Origin: Pseudomonas saponiphila
GTDB lineage: Bacteria; Pseudomonadota; Gammaproteobacteria; Pseudomonadales; Pseudomonadaceae
DNA: 64,000 bases
Direction: 5' to 3'
NCBI RefSeq assembly: GCF_900105185.1
Contig: NZ_FNTJ01000001.1
Location: 1,127,501-1,191,500, forward strand
The notes below the pieces were generated by a model, which was not told the origin of the DNA, did not search any database, and saw nothing but the letters and a program-made list of their open reading frames with translations. Both the position numbers and the translations under genes were made by a program. Below, one piece after another: positions 49,272 through 59,070 of the stretch (positions are counted from its first letter, which is position 1; each line of letters starts with the position of its first letter).

Positions 49272-51610
49272 GGTGGCGCCGAACCTTTCAGGCAAGGATT
49301 GTCGGGGTGCTGGCGCTGTTACTGTTGGTGCTGATCGGTGCGGTGTATTTCGCAGTCAAGACCGCGACCACCCAAGCGGTGGAAAAGCAGGCGCAGCAGC
49401 AATTGAAAATCGGCACCCGAGTCTTCGAGCGCTTGTTGGACTTGCGGGGGCGCACTCTGCAATACGGGGTTGACTGGTTGGTGGTGGACTCGGAGTTCCG
49501 CCGGGCCGTGCTCAGTGGCAAACCGGTGGATATTCTCGCGGCCTTGGCCCAGCACCGTGGCGGCATTCGTTCCAGCGAGATGTTCGTGCTCAGTCCCGAA
49601 GGCCGGGTCATCGCCAGTACCTTGCCGGCGGTGGCCCGGGACCGACCCTTCCCCTATGACCAGGCCCTGCGCCGAGCCTGGCGCCACGACACCCACATGC
49701 TGTTCGTCGCGATCCAAGGCCGTCCCTACCTGCTGGTTCAAGGGCAGGTGCAGGCTTCGTCGCCCCTGGCCCGGGTGGTCATGGGGTTTCCCATGGACGA
49801 GCTGTTTGCCCGGGAGCTGCGCTCCATGAGCAACCTGGAAGTGTCGTTCCTGAGCGTTGACGCCCAGCGCCCCGGCGAGCTGTTCAGCACCCAGCCCGAA
49901 TTTTTCTGGTCACCCATCATCAACGCCCTGAGCGATCCGCTGTGGCAGTCCCTGCCGCCGTTGAGCGAAGCCCATGGCCAGCGCTTTCTCAACCAGGCCC
50001 TGCAACTGGCCAATACCGGGGACTCCAGCGATCCGCGGGTCATGGTCTTGCTGCAAAGCCCCCTGGAGCAGGCACTGCAGGCCTTCGCGCCACTGGACCG
50101 GGAATTTCTGTGGATCGCCCTGGTGGCCCTGGTGATGTCCCTGGTCTGCGCACTGTTGATGGCCCGGCGGGTTTCGCGGCCGCTGGAGGACCTGGCCGAA
50201 GCCGCCCGGCGCATCGGCGCCGGCAACTATCTGGCCGCGGTCGCCATCAAGCGCAGCGATGAATTCGGGGTCCTGGCCGATGCCTTCAACGCCATGCAGA
50301 GCGCCATTGCCACCCGTGAGCGGCAACTGGCCCACAATGCCCTGCACGATCCCCTGACCGGTCTGCCCAATCGGACCCTGGCCATCGAACGCCTGGGCCA
50401 GGCCATCGCCGCCCGGCGCAAGGTGGTGCTGTTGTACCTGGGCATCGACAATTACCGGGCGATCCATGAGGGCTTCGGCAGTGAAGGGCTGGAGCAGATG
50501 ATGGGCGAGCTCAGCCGGCGGCTGCGGGAAGTCCTGGCCCAGGGCGATACGGCCGCGCGGATCACCGCCAGCGAATTTCTCCTGCTGCTGGAAAACACCG
50601 AGCTCGATGGCGCCATTGCCGTGGCCGATCGCCTCCATGAACTGTTGAGCCGGCCGCAACGGATCCATGGCGACGAGGTGCGGCGCCAGATCTGCATGGG
50701 CATGGCGCTGTACCCCGCCGATGGCCAGTCCGCCGAGGAGTTGATCAGCCGCGCGGCCATCGCCCGCCACGACGCCTCGCTCAACCCCGGCTACCTGCAG
50801 GTCTACCAGCAGGACCGCGACCTGGCCCATCAGCGGCAGATCAGCCTGATCCGCGATTTGCGCCGTGCCGCGGCCGAAGGCGAGCTGTTTTTGCTGTATC
50901 AGCCCAAGCTCGATCGGCACCGGGATGATTGGCACCAGGCCGAAGCCCTGCTGCGTTGGCAGCATCCGGTGTTCGGCGTGGTATCGCCGGCAGAGTTCAT
51001 TCCCCTGGCCGAGCGTACCGGCAGCATGCACAGCCTGACGTCCTGGGTCATCGAGGCCTGCATCGGCCAACTGGCCGAGTGGAATCGCCGGGCCTTGCCG
51101 GTGCGCCTGTCGTTGAACATCTCTGCCAGTGACCTGGAGGACGATGGCCTGGAAGTCCGGGTCAGCGAATGCCTGGAGCGCTACCAGGTGGCGGCCGAGC
51201 AACTGGTCTTTGAAATCACCGAGAGCGCCATCATGCGCGACCCGGAGCAGGCCCTGGCCGTGCTGCAGCGTTTGCGCGGCTGTGGCATCAGCCTGTCGGT
51301 GGACGATTTCGGCACCGGCTATTCATCCCTGGCCCAGTTGCAGCGTCTGCCGGTGCAGGAGTTGAAGATCGACCAGTCCTTTATCCGCAACCTGAACGAA
51401 ACCAGCGGTGATGCGGTGATCGTGCGTTCCACCATAGAAATGAGCCACAAGCTGGGGCTCAAGGTGGTGGCCGAAGGGGTGGAGTTCGAGCACTGCCTGA
51501 GGCTGCTGGAAAGCTGGGGCTGCGACACGCTGCAGGGTTACCTGATCAGTCGGCCCCTGGCCACCGAGGCCTTCGAGCGCTGGATGTCGAGGGCGCGGGT
51601 GTCCAGCTGA
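49268..51610 (+). CDS. Cache-HAMP-GGDEF(degenerate)-EAL c-di-GMP phosphodiesterase
   Basis: 780-aa membrane protein. TM1 (about 10-30) and TM2 (about 278-298) bracket a periplasmic sensor of dCache type; a HAMP (about 300-350, RRVSRPLEDLAEAARRIGAG) follows. In the GGDEF domain the site reads TASEF in place of GGDEF, so cyclase activity is unlikely. The EAL domain is intact: EALLRW, NIS, ITES, DDFGTGYSSL, KIDQSFI and EGVEF all conserved. It should hydrolyse c-di-GMP. Start overlaps a 31-codon ORF. Confidence 0.9.
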   Translation: MRWRRTFQARIVGVLALLLLVLIGAVYFAVKTATTQAVEKQAQQQLKIGTRVFERLLDLRGRTLQYGVDWLVVDSEFRRAVLSGKPVDILAALAQHRGGIRSSEMFVLSPEGRVIASTLPAVARDRPFPYDQALRRAWRHDTHMLFVAIQGRPYLLVQGQVQASSPLARVVMGFPMDELFARELRSMSNLEVSFLSVDAQRPGELFSTQPEFFWSPIINALSDPLWQSLPPLSEAHGQRFLNQALQLANTGDSSDPRVMVLLQSPLEQALQAFAPLDREFLWIALVALVMSLVCALLMARRVSRPLEDLAEAARRIGAGNYLAAVAIKRSDEFGVLADAFNAMQSAIATRERQLAHNALHDPLTGLPNRTLAIERLGQAIAARRKVVLLYLGIDNYRAIHEGFGSEGLEQMMGELSRRLREVLAQGDTAARITASEFLLLLENTELDGAIAVADRLHELLSRPQRIHGDEVRRQICMGMALYPADGQSAEELISRAAIARHDASLNPGYLQVYQQDRDLAHQRQISLIRDLRRAAAEGELFLLYQPKLDRHRDDWHQAEALLRWQHPVFGVVSPAEFIPLAERTGSMHSLTSWVIEACIGQLAEWNRRALPVRLSLNISASDLEDDGLEVRVSECLERYQVAAEQLVFEITESAIMRDPEQALAVLQRLRGCGISLSVDDFGTGYSSLAQLQRLPVQELKIDQSFIRNLNETSGDAVIVRSTIEMSHKLGLKVVAEGVEFEHCLRLLESWGCDTLQGYLISRPLATEAFERWMSRARVSS

Positions 51611-51652
51611 GGGCGTTGGATGCCGGCTGCGGCCGGCATCCGGGGTGGGGGA

Positions 51653-52084
51653 TCAGAGGCGGGCCGACTCGGCCTTGGTCAGCAGGCTGTGCAATTCCGG
51701 CTCGATGCCTTCCTCGCTGAGGTTGTCCATGATCTCCAGGATGCAGGGCGCGTAGCGCTGCTCGATGGCGGCTTCCGCCCAGTCCAGCTCATAGATCGCC
51801 ATGACCCGCACATCCAGGTACGGCGAGTCCGCCAGCAGGCGTTTCAACAAGGCGATGGCCGGAGGGGTGCGCAACTCGCCGAGGGAAACGGCGCAGCGGT
51901 GCTGCCAGTACTCGGGACGGGACAGCAGGGTTTCGCCAAGGCGTTGCCATTGTGCCGGGGTGAAGGCGTGGAGCACGCCCTTGGCCACCTGCTCGGTGGT
52001 GTATTCGTTCCAGTTGGCAGCTTCCGAGTCGCCGAACCAGTGGTGTAACCGATCAAACAATTCATCACGTTTATCCGTATTCAT
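51653..52084 (-). CDS. HEAT-like repeat protein, unknown function
   Basis: 143-aa acidic, helical protein. Pairs of helices with HRCAVSLGELRTPPAIALLKRLL, VRVMAIYELDWAEAAI and LSEEGIEPELHSLL look like HEAT-type repeats. The N-terminus MNTDKRDELFDRLHHWFG follows GAAAGA. The longer open frame upstream (to 52150) has no support. It ends 42 bp from the EAL gene in convergent position. No operon partner. Confidence 0.7.
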   Translation of the reverse strand: MNTDKRDELFDRLHHWFGDSEAANWNEYTTEQVAKGVLHAFTPAQWQRLGETLLSRPEYWQHRCAVSLGELRTPPAIALLKRLLADSPYLDVRVMAIYELDWAEAAIEQRYAPCILEIMDNLSEEGIEPELHSLLTKAESARL

Positions 52085-52290
52085 GATGTCTTTCTCCTGC
52101 GTGGGACGGCTGCGCCAGCACGCTGTTCCTGGCCTGCCGCCCAATGCCATGGCGTTTATTCAGGCGTGCCAGGACCGATGCTGCCTTATTTGCACAGGGC
52201 TTCCTAGCATTAAAGGGGCTGGCGGGACCAATGGCCGCGGCCGACTCCGGGGCTGGGGGGCCGGGGGGAGGGCGGGACGCTGGTCGCGGC

Positions 52291-52908
52291 CTACCAGGTC
52301 CCGGCGTATTTCACCGCGGCCGCCGCCCGGGACGGCACCTTCAAGGCGTGCAGCAGGGAAGACACATGGATACGCACGGTAAATGGCGAGATCTGCAGTT
52401 CCCGGGCGATTTCCTTGTTGGTCTTGCCCTGGGCGATCAGCCGCAGGACTTCCTGTTGCCGGGTGGTCAACTGGCTCACTTCGGCGCCGGCATCCAGAGG
52501 CAGCAGCAGGCCGGAAGGCGCGTACTTGACCACCACTTCGCCTTCACGGATGGCCTGGATCGCCTGGCCGATCTCCTCCGGGCTGATGCTCTTGCCGATA
52601 AAGCCGTCGGCCCCGGCGGCCATCACTTCGCCGATCAGGTCCTGATTGTCGATCATCGACACCACGATGATCGAGGTCCGGGGTAGTTGGCGGCGCAGGT
52701 CGGCAATCAGGCTCACCGAGGTCAGGCCGGGAAAGCGCAGGTCGAGAATCAGCGAGTCCGGTTCTTCGCCGGTCTGGGTCAGGGCCAGCACCGCGGCCAG
52801 GTCGCCGGCCTCTTCCAGCAGGGCCTCGGGCAGCAGGCGCTGGAGGGTGCGCAGCATGCCTTCGCGGAACAGCGGGTGGTCGTCGGCGACGATAATCCGG
52901 CACGTCAT
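52291..52908 (-). CDS. NarL/LuxR-type response regulator
   Basis: 205-aa regulator with an N-terminal receiver (phospho-acceptor D56 in [10 protein letters not shown], acidic pocket DD9-10, K at IGKSIS) and a C-terminal LuxR helix-turn-helix ([43 protein letters not shown]). It is divergent from the hybrid sensor kinase (146 bp apart), so the pair is a two-component system. Signal unknown. Confidence 0.92.
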   Translation of the reverse strand: MTCRIIVADDHPLFREGMLRTLQRLLPEALLEEAGDLAAVLALTQTGEEPDSLILDLRFPGLTSVSLIADLRRQLPRTSIIVVSMIDNQDLIGEVMAAGADGFIGKSISPEEIGQAIQAIREGEVVVKYAPSGLLLPLDAGAEVSQLTTRQQEVLRLIAQGKTNKEIARELQISPFTVRIHVSSLLHALKVPSRAAAAVKYAGTW

Positions 52909-53054
52909 GTCGTGAAACTCCTTGAAACATCCAGTCCTGCGCCCATGCTAACTTGACGCGCGGCGTTGCCACTGCCCGTTGGTCGTGTCCGATACGCGGT
53001 TTTGCAGAGCGGCAAAAGACCACGACAGCGCCGATTGCACAAGGAGGTGATCGC

Positions 53055-54713
53055 ATGAACGTTGAGAAGGACAGCGAACTTGACCAGGCCACCCTGCGGA
53101 TCATCGTCGCCGGTTGCGCCCTGGTCTGGTTTAGCCTGATCGGTTTTCTGCCGGGGCAGCAGGTCGAGCCCTATGTGCCGGTGATGATCTACATTGCCCT
53201 GTTCATGCTGGGTTCGATCATCCTGCGCATGGCCATTGCCCGCTGGCCCGGGCACTACCCGGCGCGGCGCATCCTGGGCATGGTCTACGACTACACCGGC
53301 ACCTGTTACGGCCTGGTGGTAGGCGGCGAGGGGGCGCTGCCGATCTATGCGGTGATGGTCTGGGTCAACCTGGGCAATGGCATGCGCTTCGGCTCGCGCT
53401 ACCTGGCGATCGCCACCGTGCTGGCGCAGGTCGCGCTGTTCATGGTCTACCTGCTGACCCCTTACTGGCAGGCCCAGCCCTACATGGTGCTGATGCTGAT
53501 GATCACCAGCACGGTGATTCCGGTGTACGCCCATATCCTGCTCAAGCGCACCCGCCTGGCCTCCGAACAGGCGATTGCCGCCAACCTGGAAAAATCCCGC
53601 TTCCTGGCCCAGGCCAGCCATGACCTGCGCCAGCCGATCCACTCCATCGGGCTGTTCACTGCCTGCCTGCGCGAAGCCAACCTGGGGGCGGATGAGCGGC
53701 GGCTGGTGGACAACATCGACCGTTCGCTGCTCAACGTTTCGCAGCTGTTCCGTTCGATCCTCGATCTTTACACCCTGGACAACGGGCGGGTGCAGCCCAA
53801 GTACGAAACCGTGCACCTGGGCGAGCTGCTGCGTGATCTGGTGCGCCAGAACACCGAGGCCGCGCGCTGGGCCGGTGTCGAGCTGCGGTTGCGGCCTTGC
53901 GCCCATTGGGTGCGGGTCGACCCGGGGTTGCTGGCGACCATGGTGCAGAACGTGCTGTCCAACTGCTTCAAGTACGCCGCCGAGCGGCCCGTGCTGATTG
54001 GCGTGCGCCGGCGCGGCGCGGGCCTGGCCATTGTCATTTATGACCAGGGCCGGGGGATTGCCGAGGAGCATCTGCCGAAGATCTTCGATGAGTTCTACCG
54101 GGTCCGCCAATTGCGCGACAAGGACGTCGAAGGCGTCGGCCTGGGCCTGTCCATCGTCAAGCGCCTGGGGCAGTTGACCGACCTGCAGGTGACGCTCCGC
54201 TCGCGGGTCGATCGCGGCACCACGGTCAGCCTGCATGGCCTGTCACTGGCCGCGCCACAGCGTTTGCACGGCCGTGACGAGGCACTGCAGAGCGGCTTGC
54301 TGACCGGGTTGCGGGTCTGTCTGGTGGAAGATGACCGCAACGTCCTGCTGGCCACCTCGGCGCTGCTGGAACGCTGGGGCTGCGTGGTCCAGGCCGAGTC
54401 GAGCGGCGAAGACCTGCTGACCGACTGCGACATCATCGTCGCCGACTATGACCTGGGCACCCGGGCCTCGGGCATCGAATGCATCGACAGCATCCGCCGC
54501 CAGCGCGGCTGGGAGGTGCCGGCACTGATCATCACCGGGCACGACATCGAGAAAATCCACGCCGCCCTGCACGATCGCAACATCGCCATCCTCTCCAAGC
54601 CGGTGCGCCCGGTGGAACTGCGGGGCACTTTGCGGGCCCTGCGCGAAACACCGCTGGCGTCGGCCCGCAGCGCCTCGGCGCCAGCGGCGGTTACCAGGTC
54701 CGGCACGGGATAA
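53055..54713 (+). CDS. Hybrid sensor histidine kinase with C-terminal receiver
   Basis: 552-aa inner-membrane kinase. Five to six hydrophobic segments in residues 1-165 form the sensor. The H-box is QASHDLRQPIHS with H189; the ATPase has the N-box QNVLSNCFKYA and the G-boxes DQGRGI and GVGLGLSIVKRLG. The receiver (about 415-535) has acidic E/D at VEDD, D464 in IIVADYDLG and K in LSKPVRP. AAGGAGG precedes ATG 53055. It is divergent from its probable partner regulator. Its 3' end overlaps the convergent lipoprotein gene by 23 bp. Confidence 0.92.
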   Translation: MNVEKDSELDQATLRIIVAGCALVWFSLIGFLPGQQVEPYVPVMIYIALFMLGSIILRMAIARWPGHYPARRILGMVYDYTGTCYGLVVGGEGALPIYAVMVWVNLGNGMRFGSRYLAIATVLAQVALFMVYLLTPYWQAQPYMVLMLMITSTVIPVYAHILLKRTRLASEQAIAANLEKSRFLAQASHDLRQPIHSIGLFTACLREANLGADERRLVDNIDRSLLNVSQLFRSILDLYTLDNGRVQPKYETVHLGELLRDLVRQNTEAARWAGVELRLRPCAHWVRVDPGLLATMVQNVLSNCFKYAAERPVLIGVRRRGAGLAIVIYDQGRGIAEEHLPKIFDEFYRVRQLRDKDVEGVGLGLSIVKRLGQLTDLQVTLRSRVDRGTTVSLHGLSLAAPQRLHGRDEALQSGLLTGLRVCLVEDDRNVLLATSALLERWGCVVQAESSGEDLLTDCDIIVADYDLGTRASGIECIDSIRRQRGWEVPALIITGHDIEKIHAALHDRNIAILSKPVRPVELRGTLRALRETPLASARSASAPAAVTRSGTG

Positions 54714-55341
54714 GCAGGGGGTAGTTGGTCATGGTCAGCTTCTTGTTCTCGCCGCTGGCGAGTTCGACGAAGTCATCCAGCATCCCTGAGTACGAAGAGA
54801 TCGAACTGCGCTCGGTGTAGTAGTGAGTGGTCACCGGCCCGTAGTTGGTGTTGCTCTGGCCTGTGCCCACGTACTCGTTCCAGCGGCTGGTGCCGTAGAC
54901 CATGTCCTGGCCCTGGACGAAGTAGCGACCCGGTTGCAGGCCGGTGAACTGGAAGATGCCGTTGCCGTCGGTGCGGGTCACCCGGTGCACGGCCACGGCC
55001 TCGGGGGCCATGCTCACCGGCGCGCCTTCGGGCTTGGACGCACGCAACTTATGCCAGGCCTGTAGGTGCGGGGTGACCGGGTAGAGATAGATCTTGACGT
55101 CGCGGCTGTCCTCGATGCCGTCGTTGCCGACGATGCAGAACTTGCCGGTGAGCGTGGCGGTGCCCGGTTGCAGGGCGGCGCGGGCGGCCTGGGTGTCGAA
55201 GGGGACCTCGGGGTACTGCACGGTTGGGATCTTGACCGGAGGGTATTCGTCCAGGGTTCGCCCTTGGCGCGGCGCACAGGCCATCAGGGTACAGGCGAGC
55301 AGGGCCAGGCCTGTCACCATGAAGAGACGGGGTTTCATCAA
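54691..55341 (-). CDS. Lipoprotein with carboxypeptidase-regulatory-like fold
   Basis: 216-aa lipoprotein: signal and lipobox LMAC. The middle, TRTDGNGIFQFTGLQPGRYFVQGQDMVYG, is the transthyretin-like/carboxypeptidase-regulatory beta sandwich, used elsewhere as a cell-surface scaffold. The last part is Tyr/Ser-rich (SNTNYGPVTTHYYTERSSISSYS). Two neighbouring start Met codons exist. It overlaps the kinase gene 3' end in convergent orientation and shares a transcription direction with the next lipoprotein gene. Function unknown. Confidence 0.75.
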   Translation of the reverse strand: MMKPRLFMVTGLALLACTLMACAPRQGRTLDEYPPVKIPTVQYPEVPFDTQAARAALQPGTATLTGKFCIVGNDGIEDSRDVKIYLYPVTPHLQAWHKLRASKPEGAPVSMAPEAVAVHRVTRTDGNGIFQFTGLQPGRYFVQGQDMVYGTSRWNEYVGTGQSNTNYGPVTTHYYTERSSISSYSGMLDDFVELASGENKKLTMTNYPLLIPCRTW

Positions 55342-55443
55342 CTCAGGACCTTTTCAGGAAGGAGCGGTGCTCGCCCGACGCTGTCCCGCTGCTACACCGG
55401 GGCAGCCCGTCGCGGCGAACCTGGTTGTTCAGGGGCTAGCGCT

Positions 55444-55737
55444 TTATTGCTTGCTGCACTCGGCCGGCAACGCTACCGCTCCGCCCATGCTGGCGAAGGC
55501 GACCATGCCGCCACTGGGCAATACGCAGTTGTATTCGCCGGCGCTGGTGCTGGCGGTGAAGTAGGTCTGGGACGCGTCGCTGCGCACATTGGACACCGTG
55601 GAAACCGGCTTGCCGAGGGTGATCTGCGCGCGGTTCTTCAGATCGTCGTTGCTCGGCTTGGCGATGGCGCAACCGCCCAGGGCGAGGGCCAGGGCGCTGA
55701 GCAGGGTGAGGGGACGGAGGCTGGACTGGAGTTTCAT
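55444..55737 (-). CDS. Small lipoprotein
   Basis: 97-aa product from ATG 55737 (MKLQSSLRPLTLLSALALALGGC), with lipobox LGGC and a mature part of about 75 residues ending in EYNCVLPSGGMVAFASMG...PAECSK; two late Cys could pair. A longer open frame upstream lacks a start site. Similar short lipoproteins are common in Pseudomonas; function unknown. It is 102 bp upstream of the 216-aa lipoprotein gene. Confidence 0.75.
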   Translation of the reverse strand: MKLQSSLRPLTLLSALALALGGCAIAKPSNDDLKNRAQITLGKPVSTVSNVRSDASQTYFTASTSAGEYNCVLPSGGMVAFASMGGAVALPAECSKQ

Positions 55738-55966
55738 GATGACTCTTCCTTGGTGTTGTTGTGTTTTCAACGGCGCAGCCGCTCCCGACACCACAGAACG
55801 GCGGTGTTGGGGGAGAGCGGGTGGTTGCTCGGCACTATAGCCCCGGGCTGGGGGAGGGTCGATTAGCACAAATGGGCTAATGTCGCTTTGCAATTACGGG
55901 GCGCAGGGGACGGCGATCGGGGCAGCTTGATGGGCCCGGCACGGTGCTGCCGGGCCCGGATCAGGC

Positions 55967-56266
55967 TCAGGTGAGCAGTTGTTCCTGCAGGCGCCGGCCG
56001 AGTACGTCCAGCAGGTCGCAGCCGTCGCGCAGGGGGATGATGCAGAGTTGGGCGAAGTCCTGGAGCAGGGCCGGGTTGCTCTGCAGGTTGTCGTGGCTGG
56101 CGATGTTTTCCAGCAACTGGGTGGCCGCACGGATGCGGTGGGCGGCGGCTTCGTGGAGGGCGTCCAGCGGGGCCTGGGTGTCCACCAGCAGGGCGGGGAT
56201 GTTGTAGTCGTTGCTGGTGAGGGGCATGTAGCGTCTCTCGGGTTGGTCAGCGGCGTTGTTGTTCAT
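55967..56266 (-). CDS. DUF6124-type protein
   Basis: 99-aa acidic helical protein (YNIPALLVDTQAPLDALHEAAAHRIRAATQLLENIASH, then DFAQLCIIPLRDGCDLLDVLGRRL). This matches the short DUF6124 family seen in many Pseudomonas copies. Function unknown. The first ATG (56266) is used; a Met at residue 14 (MPLTSN) could be the start in some homologues. It is a single gene in its own transcription unit. Confidence 0.78.
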   Translation of the reverse strand: MNNNAADQPERRYMPLTSNDYNIPALLVDTQAPLDALHEAAAHRIRAATQLLENIASHDNLQSNPALLQDFAQLCIIPLRDGCDLLDVLGRRLQEQLLT

Positions 56267-56495
56267 TGCTGTGGGGCTCTCTCGCAGGAATCGGAATGGC
56301 CACTAGGTGGCGTTTTGTACGCCTAACGAGATAAGGACTTCCACACCCCTGTCACTGAATTTGCAATGACCCCCAGACCTTAAGGGCACCGCCTTGGAGG
56401 GACAAGGTGATGCAATCGGACGCGAGTTGTAGGAATTTTCGGTGATCGCCCTTTGAGGGGCTGCTGGTCGAGTAGGATCAAACACCAGGCACCTT
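56267..56495. other. Intergenic region upstream of the DUF6124 gene
   Basis: About 230 bp with no recognisable gene, leading into REP sequences. It should hold the promoter of the DUF6124 gene; no boxes are assigned. Confidence 0.4.
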
Positions 56496-56577
56496 GTAGG
56501 AGCCGGCTTGCCGGCGAAGAGGCCCGCAAGCCATGCAGCGCCCCGGCCGACGCCTTCGCTGGCAAGCCAGCTCCTAC
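56496..56577. repeat. REP pair between the DUF6124 gene and gcd
   Basis: A canonical REP (GTAGGAGCCGGCTTGCCGG, from 56496) is followed by a facing variant (TTCGCTGGCAAGCCAGCTCC) ending at about 56577. The arms are 36 bp apart. Confidence 0.88.
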
Positions 56578-56595
56578 GGGGGGGGCGAACGGCAC

Positions 56596-56631
56596 AAAAA
56601 AAGGCGGCTACCCGAAGGTAGCCGCCTTTTT
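56596..56631. terminator. Terminator of gcd
   Basis: Stem GGCGGCTACC/GGTAGCCGCC with a CGAA loop, flanked by an A-run on the left and a T-run on the right. It is 19 bp from the gcd stop, so it ends - strand transcription and can work both ways. Confidence 0.92.
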
Positions 56632-56649
56632 CATCCCTGCCGGTAACGC

Positions 56650-59070
56650 TTATTCCGACAGTTTGTAGGCAATGATGTAGTCGCCCATCTTGGTGCCCAG
56701 GGAGCCGTGGCCGCCCACGACCACCAGGACGTACTGCTTGCCGTCCTTGCCGGTGTAGCTCATCGGCGTGGCCTGGCCGCCCGCTGGCAGGCGGGACTTC
56801 CACAGTTCCTTGCCGTTTTTCACGTCATAGGCGCGGATGTACTGGTCCAGGGTGCCGCTGAGGAAGCCCACGCCACCGCCGGTGACCATGGAGCCGCCCA
56901 TGCTTGGCACGCCGATCGGCAGGCCGATCGGGATCGGCGAGCTGTCGCGGCTGGTGCCGTTCTTGTGCTTCCACACCACTTTGTTGGTGGTCAGGTCGAT
57001 GCCGGCCACGTAGCCCCAGGCCGGGGCCTGGCACGGTACGCCCAGCGGCGACATGAACGGATGCATGATCACCGCGTAAGGCGCGCCGGTGTTGGGTTGC
57101 ACACCCGAGGTTTCGCTTTCGCGCTTGCTGTCGGCGGCGACTTCGGCGCGCGGCACCAGCTTGGAAACGAAGGCCATGTAGTTCGGGCTGGTGAACAGCA
57201 ACTGACGGACCGGGTCCAGGGACACGCTGCCCCAGTTGAACACGCCGACGTTACCCGGGTAGATCAGGCTGCCCTGCACCGATGGCGGGGTGTACTGGCC
57301 GTCGTAGCGCAGTTGCTTGAACTGGATGCGGCACAGCATCTGGTCGAACGGCGTGGCGCCCCACATGGCCTTTTCATCCAGAGGCGGGTTCAGCAGGTTC
57401 AGGTCCGAGCGGGCCTGGGTCGGGGCGGTGTGGTCGCCTTCGACCGCGCCGGTCGGGGCCGGTACTTCACGGATCGGTACGATCGGGGTGCCGTCGCGAC
57501 GGTCCAGTACGTACAGGCTGCCTTGCTTGGTCGGCTGGATCAGCGCCGGCTTGACGCCGTCCGCGGTCTTCATGTCGAGCAGGGTCGGCTGGCTGCCCAC
57601 GTCCATGTCCCACAGGTCGTGGTGGGTGAACTGGTAGTTCCAGCGCAGCTTGCCGGTGTCGATGTCCAGGGCCACGGTGCCGGCGCTGAATTTCTCGGCG
57701 CCCGCGCTGCGGTTGCCGCCCCACTGGTCAGGCATCTGGTTGCCCAGTGGCAGGTAGACCATGCCCAGTTTCTCGTCGACGCTGGCCAGCGACCACATGT
57801 TCGGCGAGTTGCGGGTGTAGGTCTTGCCTTCCGGCAGCGGCGTGGTTTCGTCGGGGTTGCCCGAATCCCAGTTCCACACCAGGTGACCGTCGTGGGCGTC
57901 GAAGGCGCGGATCACGCCGGACGGCTCGTTGGTCGATTCGTTGTCGGTGACGTGGCCGCCGATGATCACCAGGTTGCGGGTGATGGCCGCCGGCGAGGTG
58001 GAGTAGTAGCCACCCGGGGTGAACGGGCCGATACCGGCCTTGAGGTCCACGGCGCCCTTGTTGCCGAAGTCTTCACAGACCTTGCCGGTGTCGGCGTTGA
58101 TGGCGATCAGGCGCGCATCGGCGGTGGGCAGGAACAGGCGGCGCGGGCAGCTGGCGGCGATGGCCTGGCCCGCGGGGGACAGGGTGGCCGGCTGGCTGAT
58201 GGCGTCGGTGTTCTTGAAGTTGGCTTCGTCGTAGTACGACACGCCACGGCAGGTCATGTGCGCCCAGCCACGGAAGTCGTCGCCGTTGGGGCCTTGGATC
58301 TGCGGGTCGAAGCGCCAGATTTCCTTGCCGGTGTCCGGGTCCAGGGCCAGTACCTTGCTGTGGGCGGTGCAGGCATAGAGCATGCCGTTGACCTTCAGCG
58401 GGGTGTTCTGGTTGGTGATTTCCACCGGGTCCTTGGCGGTCGGCATGTCGCCGGTGCGGATGCGCCAGGCTTCCTGCAGCTTGCCGATGTTGCCCGGGGT
58501 GATCTGCTTCAGCGGCGAGTAGCGGTCGCCGAACTCGGTACGGCCATAGGCCTGCCATTCACCTTCGGGCATGGCCGGGGCGGTGCTGGCCATGTCGGTG
58601 CTGTCGCGACCCAGGTCGCCGGAAATTTCCCCGGGGTTAGTGAACTGGCTGCCGATGGCGGCAGCGCCGGCCAGGACCACGGACACGCTCAGGGCCGCGG
58701 TGCCCAGTGGCGCGGGGCCATTGCGCAGCAGCGGACGGCGGAACCAGGGCAGCAGCAGGACCACGCCGAGGGCGAACCACAGCGATAGGCGTGGCACCAG
58801 TTGCCACCAGTCCAGGCCGATTTCCCACAGCGACCAGACGGTACTGGCAAACAGCACCACGGCGTACAGGCCCAGCGCCGCGCGTTTGCCGGCCAGCAAC
58901 AGCAGGCCGGTCAGGGTCAGGCCGATACCGGCCAGGACGTAGTACAGCGAGCCGCCGAGCAGGCTCAGCTTGATCCCCCCGGCCAGTAAGGCCAGGCCCA
59001 TTAGCAGCAGCAAGATCCCGAGCAGGCCTGGCAGCAGGCGGCTCGGACTTGAAGCACCCTCAGTGCTCAT
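56650..59070 (-). CDS. gcd: Membrane-bound PQQ-dependent glucose dehydrogenase (Gcd)
   Basis: 806-aa quinoprotein that oxidises glucose to gluconate in the periplasm and passes electrons to ubiquinone. The N-terminus has about five transmembrane helices (1-130); the eight-bladed propeller that binds PQQ and Ca2+ follows, with EWQAYGRTEFGDRYSPLKQI, FRGWAHMTCRGVSYYDE, and GTVALDIDTGKLRWNYQ. ATG 59070 (MSTEGASSPS) follows a GGAGAA site; the upstream in-frame ATG has none. oprB lies upstream on the same strand, fitting a glucose-uptake/oxidation unit. Confidence 0.94.
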   Translation of the reverse strand: MSTEGASSPSRLLPGLLGILLLLMGLALLAGGIKLSLLGGSLYYVLAGIGLTLTGLLLLAGKRAALGLYAVVLFASTVWSLWEIGLDWWQLVPRLSLWFALGVVLLLPWFRRPLLRNGPAPLGTAALSVSVVLAGAAAIGSQFTNPGEISGDLGRDSTDMASTAPAMPEGEWQAYGRTEFGDRYSPLKQITPGNIGKLQEAWRIRTGDMPTAKDPVEITNQNTPLKVNGMLYACTAHSKVLALDPDTGKEIWRFDPQIQGPNGDDFRGWAHMTCRGVSYYDEANFKNTDAISQPATLSPAGQAIAASCPRRLFLPTADARLIAINADTGKVCEDFGNKGAVDLKAGIGPFTPGGYYSTSPAAITRNLVIIGGHVTDNESTNEPSGVIRAFDAHDGHLVWNWDSGNPDETTPLPEGKTYTRNSPNMWSLASVDEKLGMVYLPLGNQMPDQWGGNRSAGAEKFSAGTVALDIDTGKLRWNYQFTHHDLWDMDVGSQPTLLDMKTADGVKPALIQPTKQGSLYVLDRRDGTPIVPIREVPAPTGAVEGDHTAPTQARSDLNLLNPPLDEKAMWGATPFDQMLCRIQFKQLRYDGQYTPPSVQGSLIYPGNVGVFNWGSVSLDPVRQLLFTSPNYMAFVSKLVPRAEVAADSKRESETSGVQPNTGAPYAVIMHPFMSPLGVPCQAPAWGYVAGIDLTTNKVVWKHKNGTSRDSSPIPIGLPIGVPSMGGSMVTGGGVGFLSGTLDQYIRAYDVKNGKELWKSRLPAGGQATPMSYTGKDGKQYVLVVVGGHGSLGTKMGDYIIAYKLSE

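Noticed and set aside
56707..58788. 693-codon open frame on the + strand opposite gcd
   Set aside because: Reverse frame of the quinoprotein gene; rich in His, Val and Gly without motifs.
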